Positions 46,731 to 58,138 are shown, numbered from the stretch's first letter. The stretch: 64,000 nt of DNA from Gigaspora margarita (GCA_009809945.1 WTPW01000716.1:58240-122239), one strand, 5' to 3'. Translations and numbers: made by a program. Notes: generated by a model not told the origin, from the sequence alone.

Positions 46731-48651
46731 TATAAATATCAATTTATATAGTAAAATATTTATTTTTATCTATAGAAACTTTTTAATTTGCAGTAAAAAT
46801 ATTTTTTGTTACTCATTTATTAACAGAATGATTTATATATTCTCTACTCTTAAAGAAATAAAAATTTAGTCCTTTATTTATTTTTTTATTTAACATTTTT
46901 TGTTTTTGTTTTTATTGTTTTTTTGTATTTTTTTTTAATATTTTTTTTATTAATTTATTTTGCTCTAGCATTATGCAAAAACAACTCTTACTTTTTTTGT
47001 ATTTTGCAAAAAAACCAACTTTGACTTTTTTAGTATTGCTAGTGCATATATAAATTTAATAGTGCTCCATTGGTGCACTATTAAATTTTTAGTGCATAGA
47101 TGCACCTAGTGGTTTACTATATTAAAAAATATTAATTCTACAAACATTAATTAATATATTATACTAACAATGTTTTTTAAATTGTACCAATTTTAAATAT
47201 AAACTTAACTCTAACAACAATAACTAGAATTAATTTGCCTGCAAAATTATTAGTTGATAAAATAATTACTATAAAACAAACTTGCCTATGAATTAATCAG
47301 CTGCAAAATAACCTTGCCTGAAATTAATTCTCTACAATTAAGTTTTCTGTAAAGTAATTATTGGTAAGTTTATTGAGACTAAGTGAACCTAATACTATTA
47401 AATAAATATTAAATAAAAAAACTTAATAAAATTGAATTAATATATCAAATAAAATTATAATAAATGCAATTGAATCTTAAGATGATCTGTTAATTATAAT
47501 AAAAGTAGTTGTTTTTCATCATTTCTGGATTTATATCAATTCTGAATTGTATTTAAAAATTAGTATCTATTTAAAAATTATTAAAAAAAAAGCAAGTGAA
47601 TAATTTAGAAATAATAATATCTAAATATTTAATTCTAGTTAAATTTTCATATATTAATAGAATATATTTGAATATTCATATATATTTTAATGGGTTTTGC
47701 ATTTCGCCCATAGAAATATCTGCATATATTTTTTAGCAATAGCAGGAATCTGAGCAGGCATCAGAAAATAATACCACAAATTTTTTTTTTAAAAAAAAAC
47801 TTAACTTTACATTTTTTAGATTTTTTTATAACTGCCATACTTAGCATTTTGGATAATATAAATTATTTTATAAAATTTACAATATAACAAACTTGCATCT
47901 TCAAGTTATTTCTATCTTGATTAGGTATGTACAGCTCTTTTGATACGGCAATACAAAGATCCTTAAAGATATTAGCATAAATATCTTATTATATTCAAGA
48001 TTAGAATTTTTATAATAAATTTTATACTATATCCTTGTCAATCAAGAAAGTGTTGATGAAAAAAATATGTAGTTCAAGGTAATAAAGATCAATTTGAAAA
48101 TAATGAATAAAAAAAATGAAGCATAAAACAATAAAGAATTATCTTTATAAATTTCAATAAAAAAGATCAATGCAAATATCAATATGATTAATAATAATAA
48201 TATTATCATCATTGATAAAATGTGTAATTTTTATTGTTGTTACTAATAAATTATATAATATGATACATAATTATTATCATACTATAATAATTAAATTATC
48301 TAATATATATATATAATCTATATAAAATGATCCAATTGATGTTTTAATCAAATCATTAATTATATTAATTGATTTATGCAGATTTATTTAAGAATTATTT
48401 GCTATTGCTATGAATAACACAATTATTAACCCAAATTTTGGCCACCCTAGCACTTTTTAACAAGGTTTTGTCCAAAGATTCTATTGAATGCAAAAAGTTT
48501 TTTTAATATCAAAAAAAATAAAAATAAAAAAGAAAAATAGTATAAATAAATATGTTACTTATTGGACTAATTTATCATGAAGTAGGCTCTTATTTTATTT
48601 TTTTTTTTTAGTACTATATCTATCTTAAACAATCTAAAAAATTAATATACC
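46731..48651. other. Long AT-rich spacer
   Basis: No gene. A small imperfect hairpin based on AAATTTAATAGTGC lies at about 47,040-47,092. Otherwise nothing I can name. Confidence 0.5.
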
Positions 48652-48734
48652 TAAATTCTCAAAATAATGCACAATGAAAATTACAATTTTTAGTTGAGTT
48701 AGGCTTAAGTCAGACCTAACTTTGAAATAATGCC

Positions 48735-49642
48735 TAGTGTTCCAAATGATTCAAACTGAGCGAGTATTTTTAAAAATTCAGACCTGGTCTGAATATTGAT
48801 TTGGATCTAAAATTAGGGTCTGAACTTGTATTACTTAGATTTGGGTCTGGTCCAGATTAGTAAAATCTCTAAATTTATATGCTATAGTTAACAAACCCTA
48901 GTGTCCTTGCTAAAAAAAAAAATTGCAGCTATTGTTTTATAAATTCTGAACACTTGATAAAAAATTAACTAAATGATTTTTTATTAATCCATGGCAAAGC
49001 CACAGCAAGGTTATAAAAATTTTCTTTTTATAAATAAATTAATACTATATAAAATACATTTAAATATATTTAAACTAATAAATAAATAAATTATATATTT
49101 ACGAATTAAATTAGTAAATATATTAAATTATTTATATTTATGAAACAGCTAAAATTAGCCAATAAGCAATCAGTATTGTTCTAATAGGACTGGACCAGAT
49201 ACCATATATTCCTGAAAATAAGCTACTTTGAAAATAAGCTACCTCCTGATTTTTTCAAAAATTTCAAAAAACACATTAGCAGTTGCTACATATAAAAGTC
49301 CAAATTTTACTAAATAAACCTTAAAAGTGCCATTAAGTAAACTTATTCAGAACATAAAAATACACTTATAGTAAAATTTCATATCATTTGAACAACTTTT
49401 AATTAGTACGTTTTTCAATTTTTCAAAAAATTTAACAATTTGACAATAAGCTACCCAATATTTTTTTGTGTAATTTTTGGCCCAAAAAAGGTAGCTTATT
49501 TTCAGGAATATATAGTATTACCAAGTGCATCTTTGTGTGGGTCTGAACCCATATCAATTCTGATAAATCAAGGGACCAAACTCAGTTTGTGCAATGGATC
49601 AGACTGGACTCGAATCAGACCCAGATCTTTTGCAGAACACTA
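48735..49642. mobile_element. 908-bp hAT-like element
   Basis: The ends are TAGTGTTC and its complement GAACACTA. The 8-bp duplication ATAATGCC is perfect (48,727-48,734; 49,643-49,650). GGTCTGxx/xxCAGACC motifs are repeated near both ends (for example GGGTCTGGTCCAGA and GAATCAGACCCAGATC). It carries a TA-flanked MITE at 49,202-49,515. Non-coding. Confidence 0.88.
49202..49515. mobile_element. 314-bp short member of the AAATAAGCTACC family
   Basis: The ends ATATATTCCTGAAAATAAGC on both strands are flanked by TA (49,200-49,201; 49,516-49,517). It retains AAATAAGCTACC repeats and a reduced core (AGTCCAAATTTTACT). It is inserted in the 908-bp hAT-like element. Confidence 0.8.
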
Positions 49643-50184
49643 ATAATGCCCATGCTAGTGTTCCAAATCGTTAGTTAAAAAACCAACTAGTTTGCAACTT
49701 TTTAACTAATTGATTTAAAAAAAATTAAACAACTAATCGATTTATTATCAACTGCTTTGATTAAAATTAATTGTTAGTTATCAACTAGTTATCAACTAGT
49801 TATCAACTTATATAATTTATATTAATCTTTTATAATTAATCATAGTAATATAACAGAAATCACAACTATTTATTGATAATTAATAATACTTCTTGGGTTG
49901 AAATGTTATCTAGTGTGCATTTTTTTATTTCAACTTTGCCAGTTTTTAATATGTTTTATACAAACTAATATCCTCCAAAACATAAAGGCACTATTTTCAT
50001 ATATAATATGAATTGCTCAGGTACCAATCATAGAGGCAGTATTTTACTTATAGTTATAATTTTTTTAATTTTTACTAATTGAAAAATGATTCAGGCAATG
50101 CTTGATATAAAAGATTAATAATAATAATAATAATAAATGTTGTTAATAATATTAAAATTTAAGTAGTTCTTTTAGTATTACATA

Positions 50185-50370
50185 CTGTCAGCCCTCTCCA
50201 AACTGATTCTGTCAAAATCGATAACCTGTCAAATCTAATAAAAACTTAATCTACCAAGTTGGTACCTGATATATAAATCTAATAGTTTATAATGTTTTCA
50301 AATTCGATAACTTTCCAATACTGATACAAAACCTGTCCACCACAGATACTGGTTTGGAAAGGGCCAACAG
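50185..50370 (+). mobile_element. 186-bp MITE family copy c
   Basis: TA flanks (50,183-50,184; 50,371-50,372). CTGTCAGCCCTCTCCAAACT start, colinear body, GGGCCAACAG end. Intermediate divergence; inserted in the 4.4-kb hAT-like element. Confidence 0.9.
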
Positions 50371-51507
50371 TATTTCTTTATTTAATTATACTTGAATCAT
50401 TTTATATATTATATTTGAACAATCTTTTTTTTTAACTACTAAAAATTAGACCTACCATTAAATGAATAGTTAGTTTTAACTATTTTTAATCAAATTTATA
50501 GTATATAATCTATTATCCCTTAAACTGTCAGGTTTAGCATTCAAATTTGTACACAAAAATATTTTGAAGAAAATTGAGCTTGAAGATTTTTTTTTATAAA
50601 ACTTTTATTCTAATTGTCTTCAAGACCCAAGTTACATGGCACATCTGCAGCTATAGTATGAAATACTCTATGTAACCTGATTTAAAGGTATAAATTTACA
50701 TGATGGCTAAAAAATGGATCATTTTACCTACACATTTGAGCCATCATATTTCTTTAAAATCACTTCAAAAATCAATTTTATAAAGTTGATCATGAAATAT
50801 TTTTGATCAACTTTAAAAGTTATAATATAAAAGGAACTCTGCATGATAATTGTAAAAAATTTTTATAACTGTCATGTTAAAGTGCCTTTTTTAGTATTAA
50901 ATTTGGCACAAAAATCCTATTATGGTTAATACCAAATAACTGATTTTTGGAATATTGATAAAAAAAATTTTATGAAATAAGAATTATATAATAATTAGAA
51001 CATAATAAAATTTGGAGCAAATACATAAAAACAGGTCAAAAATTATTTTAGCATACAAATTTGTACACTAGATAGTTTAAGGGATAGTAAAGCTTGAATC
51101 CATTATATTAAATTTAATGAATATCTATCAGATTTTAATATTAAATTTAGTATACAAATACAAGTTCTATTATTGTAGTTATAATTAGTATTGGCAATTT
51201 TACTGGTCAAACCAAATTTGTTTGGCCTTTTTGGCCAAAAATTGGCCAATTCAGCCAAAAACATATAAATTTGGCTAAATTGGCCATTTTTTGGGTGGCC
51301 AAAAATATGTTTGGCTATTAAAATTGCCAAAACTGGTTATAATATTCTGTGAAATATAGGTCTATATCTTTTCAAATTTATATTACATAATTGTGTAAAA
51401 ATGACAGTCATGTAAGTATATATAAAAATCACTATTCTAATATCTCTTTATGATTAGTGTTATAATCATTATAATAGCTTATTATGGTTAGTATTAAATA
51501 ATCATTA

Positions 51508-51847
51508 CAGTTAGACCTCCATAAATGCAACCTCTATAAATGCAATACCTCCCTAAATGCACGTTTTTGTCTTGTCTGTAAAAAATTATTAGTGCTAAAT
51601 GCACATTCTATATTCTGTAAATGCACGTTCTTTCAAATAATTTTCTATATCATGCTACCTCCCTAATGCATGTGGCCAATCAAATTTTAGTATTAAAAAT
51701 AGGTTATACAGTTTTAGTAGAAGTTACACAAACTTGATGATCAAATCTTTAAAGCTGCAATTTAATTGGCTTTCTCTAAATGCAATACCTCCCTAAATGC
51801 ACGTTGTAGTCTTGTCTGTACACATTGCATTTATGGATGTTTGACTG
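51508..51847. mobile_element. 340-bp TA-flanked MITE, ends CAGTTAGACCTCCATAAATG
   Basis: The left end CAGTTAGACCTCCATAAATG and the right end on the other strand, CAGTCAAACATCCATAAATG, are flanked by TA. ATACCTCCCTAAATGCACGT followed by CTTGTCTGTA is repeated just inside both ends. The terminal CAGT-A-ACCTC resembles Tc1/mariner ends. Confidence 0.85.
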
Positions 51848-52849
51848 TATAACAACTTTTGATGATTAGTATTAAATAATTATTCTAATAGTTTTTTATG
51901 ATTAGTATTAAATAATTATTCTAATAGCTCTTTATAGTTAGTGATAAATAATTATTCTAAAAACTCTTTATAGTTATATTAAATAATCATCCTACTGGCT
52001 CTTTATTATTGCATTATAAAACCATTTTAAAAAGCTCTTTCAGATAAGCACTTAGTATTTGAATTAGAATAGTTAAGATATAGCTCATGATTCATGAGAC
52101 ATTTGATCAACTTTTATTAATAAAAGATGATATTTATTACTATAATAAGCTTCTAAATATATATTGTTGCTAAAAATAGCTGATGCTGAAATTTTGACCT
52201 ATGTTGATGCAAATTTTTTAAAAATTTTTGGGTAATTTTGTTTACTTTTTTTTTAGGATTGGGTTAGTGTTTAAGGTTATAATTAATTATTAAAGAGTAT
52301 TTGTGAATTTAGCAGAGCATATATTTTCAAATTACGACCCCAAATTTTAGTATCAGCCATTTTTGCATTAGCTATGATATATATTTTCAAATTCTTCATA
52401 TCGAGGTTTAATATACTGTATAATACAATTTATAATATCAGAATTAAGAAGTAAAGTAATTATATCTAATTCATAGATTTTTTTGTCATATATAAAAGTT
52501 CTTCAAAAGATTGTATTTATTTATAAAATTTAATATATAAAATATATAATCAATTTATTATTTAACTGTAAAATTTTTTTATATTTTATATACTAAAAAT
52601 TTTTTTATAATAAAAGTTACAACCTGTATAATTTATAAGAATTTAAAAGTCACAGTTCTAATTTTGTGAATATATAATAGACATAATTTTTTGTTAAATA
52701 AATTTACTAAGAAATATGTTTGTTATGCTATATTATATATAATATAAAATTTTTACAAAGATTGGACAAGATTTTATTAATAGACTTGGCTACTTAATTA
52801 TAAGGTATGCATAAAAAATTAATTTTATTTTCATAAACCATATATCTTG

Positions 52850-53275
52850 GAACTCTGTAATTTGATTTGGATAATTTTGGTACCATTTGAATTGTTGCAC
52901 TGAGATGATTTGAATAATGCTAAAATTATTCAAATTGGATTACAGAGTTACATTATACACAATCTACAGAAATAGATTTAATTACAGAAAACACCTTATA
53001 TCTCTGGATCCTGTAATCCAATTTGAATTATTTTAGCACTATTAGATTCAGCTCAGTGAGAAATTCAAATGATACCAAAATCATCCAAAATGGATCACAG
53101 GATTATAAGATACACATCCTATAAAAATATATTTGATCTCAAAGAATGATAAATTTATCTTATATATCATGATATTGTGATCTAAATTGGCTAATTTTGG
53201 TACCATTGAAATCATCTTAGTGAGATGATTTGAATAATATCAAAATTATTCAAATTGGATTATGAAATCATAAGA
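52850..53275. repeat. Three hairpin modules in a row
   Basis: Copies at about 52,856-52,945, 53,008-53,105 and 53,172-53,270. Each has GGATxATTTTGGTACCATT, a short centre around CACTGAGATGA, and the inverse arm ending ATTGGATTACAG or similar. The module also occurs in unrelated elements (23.5, 24.0, 38.8, 42.8, 43.0 and 56.1 kb). Confidence 0.8.
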
Positions 53276-53799
53276 TATCATAAAAATTATAATTCATGGA
53301 ATTAAGAATAATCCCTAGAATTAGGTATGATTACCTTACATATATATAATAAGGATTAGTTAATAACAGAGATTGCTATTTTTATAACTTTATAAAATTT
53401 TAAATCAAGTCTATGCTGTATGTATACATACATTAACAGTTAAAATGTATATGTACTTAAACTAACAAATTAACAATTAAAATTTTATTTATAGTATATT
53501 GTAAATTATTTTGATAATAGTAAAAGTACAGTATTTAAATTCAAACCTAATACATAAGGCTCTAGCCCTATGAAAAGCTGCCTGTTTACAACTAGTTATT
53601 TAATTGCCCATGTCAGGTTCAATTTGTAAAGATATGTTAAATCTAAAAGTGATACTACACCTGCTTAACAGATTACTACAAAGTCTTAATGCTTTTGTAA
53701 AAATACATTATTTGGTTTAATTTCTAATGCTTTGCTAAATCTGTAAGTTATTATTACTATAATTTTAAAGATAAAATATTTTTTGTAATATCAGCTATA

Positions 53800-53940
53800 C
53801 AACTTACAACTAAACAATTAANCAACTAAACAATTAAACAACTAAAAACTAAACAGCTAAACAACTAAACAACTAAAAACTAAACAGCTAAACAACTAAA
53901 CAATTAAACAACTAAACAACTAACAACTTTATTTAGTCAC
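53800..53940. repeat. AACTAAACAACTAAAC minisatellite
   Basis: A short array of ACAACTAAACAACTAAA and ACAGCTAA variants, with one ambiguous base at 53,822. It lies in the right subterminal part of the 4.4-kb hAT-like element and may represent clustered transposase-binding sites. Confidence 0.8.
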
Positions 53941-54187
53941 ATGATATCTGTAATCAATTAGTTGCAACTATAGTTGGCAACTAATCGATTGGAAAAATTT
54001 TATTAACTCAGAACACTAGCCCATGCCCATTATTTCAAGAATTTACAGTAATAAATTATAATAAAAAAATTATTTACAACCAAAAAAAAATCAAATCTAC
54101 TAGAAATTATCTTAAATTGATTTTAATATAGACCAAATTTTATATAAAATCTTGCCACAAATATATACCAACATGATATATAAAATA

Positions 54188-54373
54188 CTGTTGGCCCTTC
54201 CCAAACTGATCCTGTCAAAATTGATAACCTGTCAAATCTGATAAAAACTTAATCTACCAAGTTGGTACCTGATATATAAATCTAATAGTTTATAATGTTT
54301 TCAAATCTGATAACCTTCCAAAACTAATACAAAACCTGTTCACCATGCATACTGGTTTGGGGAGGGCTGACAG
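54188..54373 (+). mobile_element. 186-bp MITE family copy d
   Basis: TA flanks (54,186-54,187; 54,374-54,375). Starts CTGTTGGCCCTTCCCAAACT, ends GGGGAGGGCTGACAG. The differences from the youngest copies are largely C/T or G/A. Confidence 0.92.
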
Positions 54374-54540
54374 TATTATAAATACAACCTGAATACAATA
54401 AAAAATTTGAAGTATGCTTATCATGATAGAAATTTGTTTTTATTAGATAATTATTAGTAATTCTGATTGGTCACAATTAAAGACTAATTTGTATATAAAT
54501 GCCTGATATTATCACTATTGTTATACTCACAACATCATAT

Positions 54541-54879
54541 AGGGTGATTTCAATAGAAACAGCCCATTTTTACATGTATTTTATTTTGAGATAATTGAGT
54601 TTAACCATTTGCCTTGATTTTTGGACTAATCCGGAGTTAATCAAATTTCACGATTTTGATTAGTTAAAGGTAACATGTGACTATCAGGTAATCTCATAAT
54701 GTGTTGGCCCTATGCATTATTGTGTAATTTTTCTTGTACATTATCTTTGATTTTTTATTATGCAAATCGACTTTCATTTATAATTGAAAAATGTCAATTA
54801 TGTCAAAATTTATATCAATCTAACAAAAACTCATTTTTTAAAAAATTGTAAAAATGGGCTGTTTCTATTGAAATCACCC
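54541..54879. mobile_element. 339-bp element with near-perfect 33-bp inverted ends
   Basis: GGGTGATTTCAATAGAAACA followed by GCCCATTTTTACA is present at the left and as an exact complement at the right. The direct repeat CATAT flanks it (54,536-54,540; 54,880-54,884). The very good arms suggest a recent insertion. The interior shows no coding frame. A 5-bp duplication does not fit the common fungal superfamilies well, so the class is open. Confidence 0.8.
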
Positions 54880-54884
54880 CATAT

Positions 54885-55652
54885 TGTATTTAATAATCTT
54901 TGCATCTTTTATAATAATACCTTGCTCACATGAAGTTCAATACTTTGATGCCAAAAAGCATGACATTTTTTCTTGGTTATTTCATCTAAATGATAAAAAC
55001 TTAATATAATGGCTTTATATTAAATACAACTATTGTCAAAATTGTCTTTAATTAAAGTTGGTGAAAACATTCAATCCTATTTGATCCCAAATGCTTATAT
55101 AAAAAAAACATTTTCAATTTATAATTTCACAAAATTTTAGATAGACTTAATTGTGAAAAAAATTTTTTGCTATTTGCAGGTTCATTTCTCTATTGTAAAT
55201 AATATAAATAATCTGTGTAATATTGGTTTTCAATAGAAATAAACAACCAATTAAAATGAATTTCTGTCTTGCAGCTGTGCTCAAATAGATCTGATAAACC
55301 ATGACACAATTCATATAGTGCATCTCAGATACTGTATAAATTAAAAAAATCTTTTCTGTTTTAGTCTAAAAGGAAATTTGGCAGATCACACAATCAATAA
55401 ATAAGATGCCCAATGTCCAATCATAAAATTTATTGAATGATCTTGACAAAAAAAGATTGAAGGGTGGTAAATCTGATTGGCTCGCCATCCTGCACCATAA
55501 AAAACCTCATTATAATAACCAATTTTGACTAAATATGATTATAAAATCTGATTGGCCAATGTTCATTTTCATGTTTATTTAAAATTTCCTATTAAAAATT
55601 CTTAAGGGTTTGATAGCTAATAACTTTTGATGCAGTTGCCCAATTTGGAGGA
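54885..55652. other. Spacer
   Basis: No gene or clear repeat end seen. The Leu/Ile-rich open frames here are short. Confidence 0.45.
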
Positions 55653-55920
55653 CGTCTAAAGTGAGGGCAATTCATATTTCTTAATAATTTTCTCGATTAA
55701 CTTTAGAGTTAGGGTCATCTTATATTAGGGTTAGGTTGGTTTTAGATAGTTATATATAAGCAAAATTGCCTTCCCAGTATTTTTACTTAACCTATCTGAG
55801 GTAGGTTAGACTACCTTTTTTTGTATTTTTTAGGTTTTTTGTTTTTTGCTTTGCCAGCGATCTTCAAAATTCTGTAATTTGATTGGTTGTGATCACGTGA
55901 ATTTGCCCTCACTTTAGACG
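55653..55920. mobile_element. 268-bp TIR element, ends CGTCTAAAGTGAGGGCAA
   Basis: The ends CGTCTAAAGTGAGGGCAATT and (other strand) CGTCTAAAGTGAGGGCAAAT form inverted repeats of about 22 bp. AATTTGGA precedes it (55,642-55,649) and GATTTGGA follows (55,929-55,936), possibly an 8-bp duplication if a few terminal G/C bases belong to the element. Confidence 0.65.
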
Positions 55921-55924
55921 ACCC

Positions 55925-56260
55925 CCCCGATTTGGATTAAACAACCACCAAAATGTTCGTCTCGATGAGACGATTCTAATGAGCCCAAGATTGTTAAAAT
56001 CTAATCTCAAATTACTGAGATTATTAAGGATTTGTGTCACTTCACATGTATAAGAATTAATTAAATTTAAACATCTGAGTAAAAAACCCTTAATGATATT
56101 AGCATTTTGTAATTAGATTTGAACGATTTTAGACTCTTAGTATTGTCTTATTGAGTCAAACACTCCGGTAGTCATTTTATCCAAATTGGACCAATGGATA
56201 ATAAGTTATTCACTTGTAAATTTTTATAGTATTTCAAATATGTGCAAATATATTATTTAT
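55925..56260. repeat. Diverged hairpin modules
   Basis: GTCTCGATGAGACGATTCTA (about 55,961-55,980) and the segment at 56,105-56,205 (GATTTGAACGATTTTAGACT … CATTTTATCCAAATTGGACC) are altered versions of the dispersed hairpin module. Confidence 0.5.
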
Positions 56261-56300
56261 TGGCCTTTGGTCATATGACCACAATAAGGTATTTTATTTA

Positions 56301-56369
56301 TAGTCACACCTCTATACAATCACCAAAATAGGGCGCGACGGACTTGGTGATTATAGAGAGGTCAGACTG
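56301..56369. mobile_element. 69-bp TA-flanked micro-MITE
   Basis: Almost entirely inverted ends: TAGTCACACCTCTATACAAT and (other strand) CAGTCTGACCTCTCTATAAT, with ATCACC beyond, separated by about 20 bp. TA flanks both sides (56,299-56,300; 56,370-56,371). The ends resemble those of the 340-bp MITE at 51,508. Confidence 0.7.
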
Positions 56370-56482
56370 TACTTATTTACTATTATGTACAAATTCAGTC
56401 CATCCAGCCCGTGAGTATAGAGAATATTTAGTAATTTTATTACATAAAAACACCAAAACAAATTTCAAAACAAGAACGTTAA

Positions 56483-57195
56483 AAGGGTGTGGCGCCTTAG
56501 AGAAGTGGTCAAGGTGTCACCCCCCACGCGGCAGATTGACAGTTCGAATCCCACTGGCGACGTTTTGGAGTTAAAATCTGTGTTTGGTAATTGTGGCTTA
56601 TGATCGGTTGGGTGCAAAAAACCTTTAACCTTGGTTCCACCATCTCGAATGGGAGCTCGCGAGCGCAATGATGTACTACATCACAAATCCAGGGAACCGG
56701 AAAAAACCCACAAGAACCCGTTTGGCAAGTCCCAAGTTAGGAGGTAGTGAAAATCGGTCCTTACGGTATTGCCAAAGAAGGTGGTACTACGATCGGAACG
56801 AACCTAATGAGGGCAGGTAGCTTCGGTTACCAAATCTGGGCAATGCTACATGTATGGGACACGGAAGTTGCCTCGGTAGGCAGTTTGTGCGAGGGTAAAG
56901 TAGCCCTAAGGTTGTTGATAAGTAAAAGGGTTGTGGCCCTACAATATCTGCTTAAATAAGTGGTGCGTCGGGTAGTAATAGNAGGATCATGAACCAGAGG
57001 GTTTAAATAGACAATTCCCGTAGTTGGGTTGTAGGTATGGCAGCTAGTGTAGAACCTCTAGGCGGACTACTTAAATTAGGCACCAAAAGTGCACGTGTGG
57101 CTAGTTGTATCCTCATTCATGTAACAAATACTACGTCACTATAACTCATAATAAATCGCGGCCATAGCACACGGCCTTTAAACCTAAAAAAAAAA
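56483..57195 (+). mobile_element. tRNA-headed SINE, 713 bp, with target duplication
   Basis: The head has the Pol III promoter boxes: CTTAGAGAAGTGGTCAAGG (A-box region) and ACAGTTCGAATCCCACTGG (B box), about 55 bp apart. A body of about 600 bp, rich in CG by local standards, is followed by an A-tail at 57,186-57,195. Flanks ACAAGAACGTTAA (56,470-56,482) and ACAAGAACATTAA (57,196-57,208) are a 13-bp duplication with one CG-to-CA difference. One ambiguous base lies at 56,982. The body encodes nothing convincing; short open frames on both strands are chance. SINEs are copied by a partner LINE, and whether the LINE at 14,134 could have served is unknown (its 3' end shows no obvious match). The tRNA of origin is unclear. 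Confidence 0.88.
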
Positions 57196-57290
57196 ACAAG
57201 AACATTAATACTTATTTATCATTATGTACAAATCATTTTATTCACATTAATCATTTATTCAGCTTGTGAGTATAAGGTTGTTTGATATTA

Positions 57291-57452
57291 TAATTTCGTT
57301 TAACATTCCCTTACGAAGATTAAGTGTGGTGGGGAGAGAGGTGTTAAATAAACAAACATGTTAAAATTGCAAAATTAATCGTATTATTATTGGTTGACTT
57401 ATAAACACATGACTTATTGAGGGAGCTCGGGGGAGAACGTTAAACGAAATTG
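57291..57452. mobile_element. 162-bp TA-flanked MITE, ends AATTTCGTTTAAC
   Basis: The ends TAATTTCGTTTAACATTCCC and (other strand) CAATTTCGTTTAACGTTCTC are flanked by TA (57,289-57,290; 57,453-57,454). Inserted in the 120-bp tandem array. Confidence 0.8.
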
Positions 57453-57763
57453 TAATTTCGAACAGCCTAAAGAACATTTAATAATTTTACTACATAAACA
57501 GAAAAAGAACATAAATGCTTATTTGCAGTTACGTACAAATCATTTCATTCGCATTCATTTCCCTCACTCAGCAAGTGAATATAAAGAACATTTAATAATT
57601 TTTTACTACATAAAACTGCAAAAAAGTTCACAAAACAAGAACATAAATATTTATTTACAGTTACGTACAAATTATTTCATTCGCATTAATTTAGTTGGTA
57701 AATTCAAATATTATTTGCATTCGATCTAAAATTTAAAACAATAAATGCAAATAAAGCATATTA

Positions 57764-58138
57764 CTGTCGGCCCTCCCCAAACCGATCCTGTCAAAATTGA
57801 TAACCTGTCAAATCTGATAAAAACTTAATCTACCAAGTTGGTACCCGATATATAAATCTAATACTATCGGCCCTCCCCAAACCGGTATGCATGGTGGACA
57901 GGTTTTGTATCAGTTTCGGAAGGTTATCANATTTGAAAACATTATAAACTATTAGATTTATATATNNGGTACCAACTTGGTANATTAAGTTTTTATCAGA
58001 TTTGACAGGTTATCGATTTTGACAGGATCGGTTTGGAGAGGGCCGACAGTAGTTTATAATGTTTTCAAATCTGATAACCTTTCGAAACTGATACAAAACC
58101 TGTTCACCATGCATACCGGTTTGGGGAGGGCCAACAGT
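57764..58138. mobile_element. 186-bp MITE family: one copy inserted in another (copies e1/e2)
   Basis: The outer copy runs 57,764-57,861, then TA, then resumes at 58,052-58,138. The inner, reverse-orientation copy is 57,864-58,049 (186 bp) with TA on both sides. The insertion point is the central TA of the outer copy (…AATCTAA-TA-GTTTATAA…). The ends read CTGTCGGCCCTCCCCAAAC and variants. Ambiguous bases lie at 57,930, 57,966-57,967 and 57,983. Confidence 0.93.

Larger units (their letters stand above)
49656..54018. mobile_element. 4.4-kb hAT-like element, apparently non-autonomous
   Basis: The ends TAGTGTTCCAAATCGTTAGT and GAACACTA are flanked by the perfect 8-bp duplication GCCCATGC (49,648-49,655; 54,019-54,026). 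Subterminal arrays differ in sequence but mirror each other: TTAGTTATCAACTAGTTATC repeats on the left (about 49,765-49,805), AACTAAACAACTAAAC repeats on the right (about 53,800-53,935) and ACTAATCGATT near both ends. Inside are a 186-bp family copy, a 340-bp TA-flanked MITE and three hairpin modules. No transposase frame was found in over 4 kb. Confidence 0.85.
48654..54043. mobile_element. Outer TA-flanked MITE (about 100 bp of its own DNA) split by two hAT-like elements
   Basis: The ends AATTCTCAAAATAATG and (other strand) AATTCTTGAAATAATG are flanked by TA (48,652-48,653; 54,044-54,045). Its own sequence is 48,654-48,734, a few bases around 49,651-49,655, and 54,027-54,043. Joined without the inserts this aligns end to end with the 98-bp MITE at 42,344-42,441, which validates the nesting. 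Confidence 0.8.
56372..57700. repeat. Tandem repeat of about 120 bp, about 3.5 units, split by a SINE and a MITE
   Basis: Units carry TTATTTACAGTTACGTACAA, ATCATTTCATTCGCATTAAT, CAGCTTGTGAGTATAAAGAA, ATTTAATAATTTTACTACAT and AAAACAAGAACATAAAT. Pieces are 56,372-56,482, 57,209-57,290, 57,453-57,575 and 57,576-57,700. The SINE (56,483-57,195) and a 162-bp MITE (57,291-57,452) lie within units, so the array is older than both. Confidence 0.75.

Noticed and set aside
56344-56959. Open frames of 67-76 codons over the SINE
   Set aside because: They cross the tRNA head and SINE body on both strands; no coding signature.
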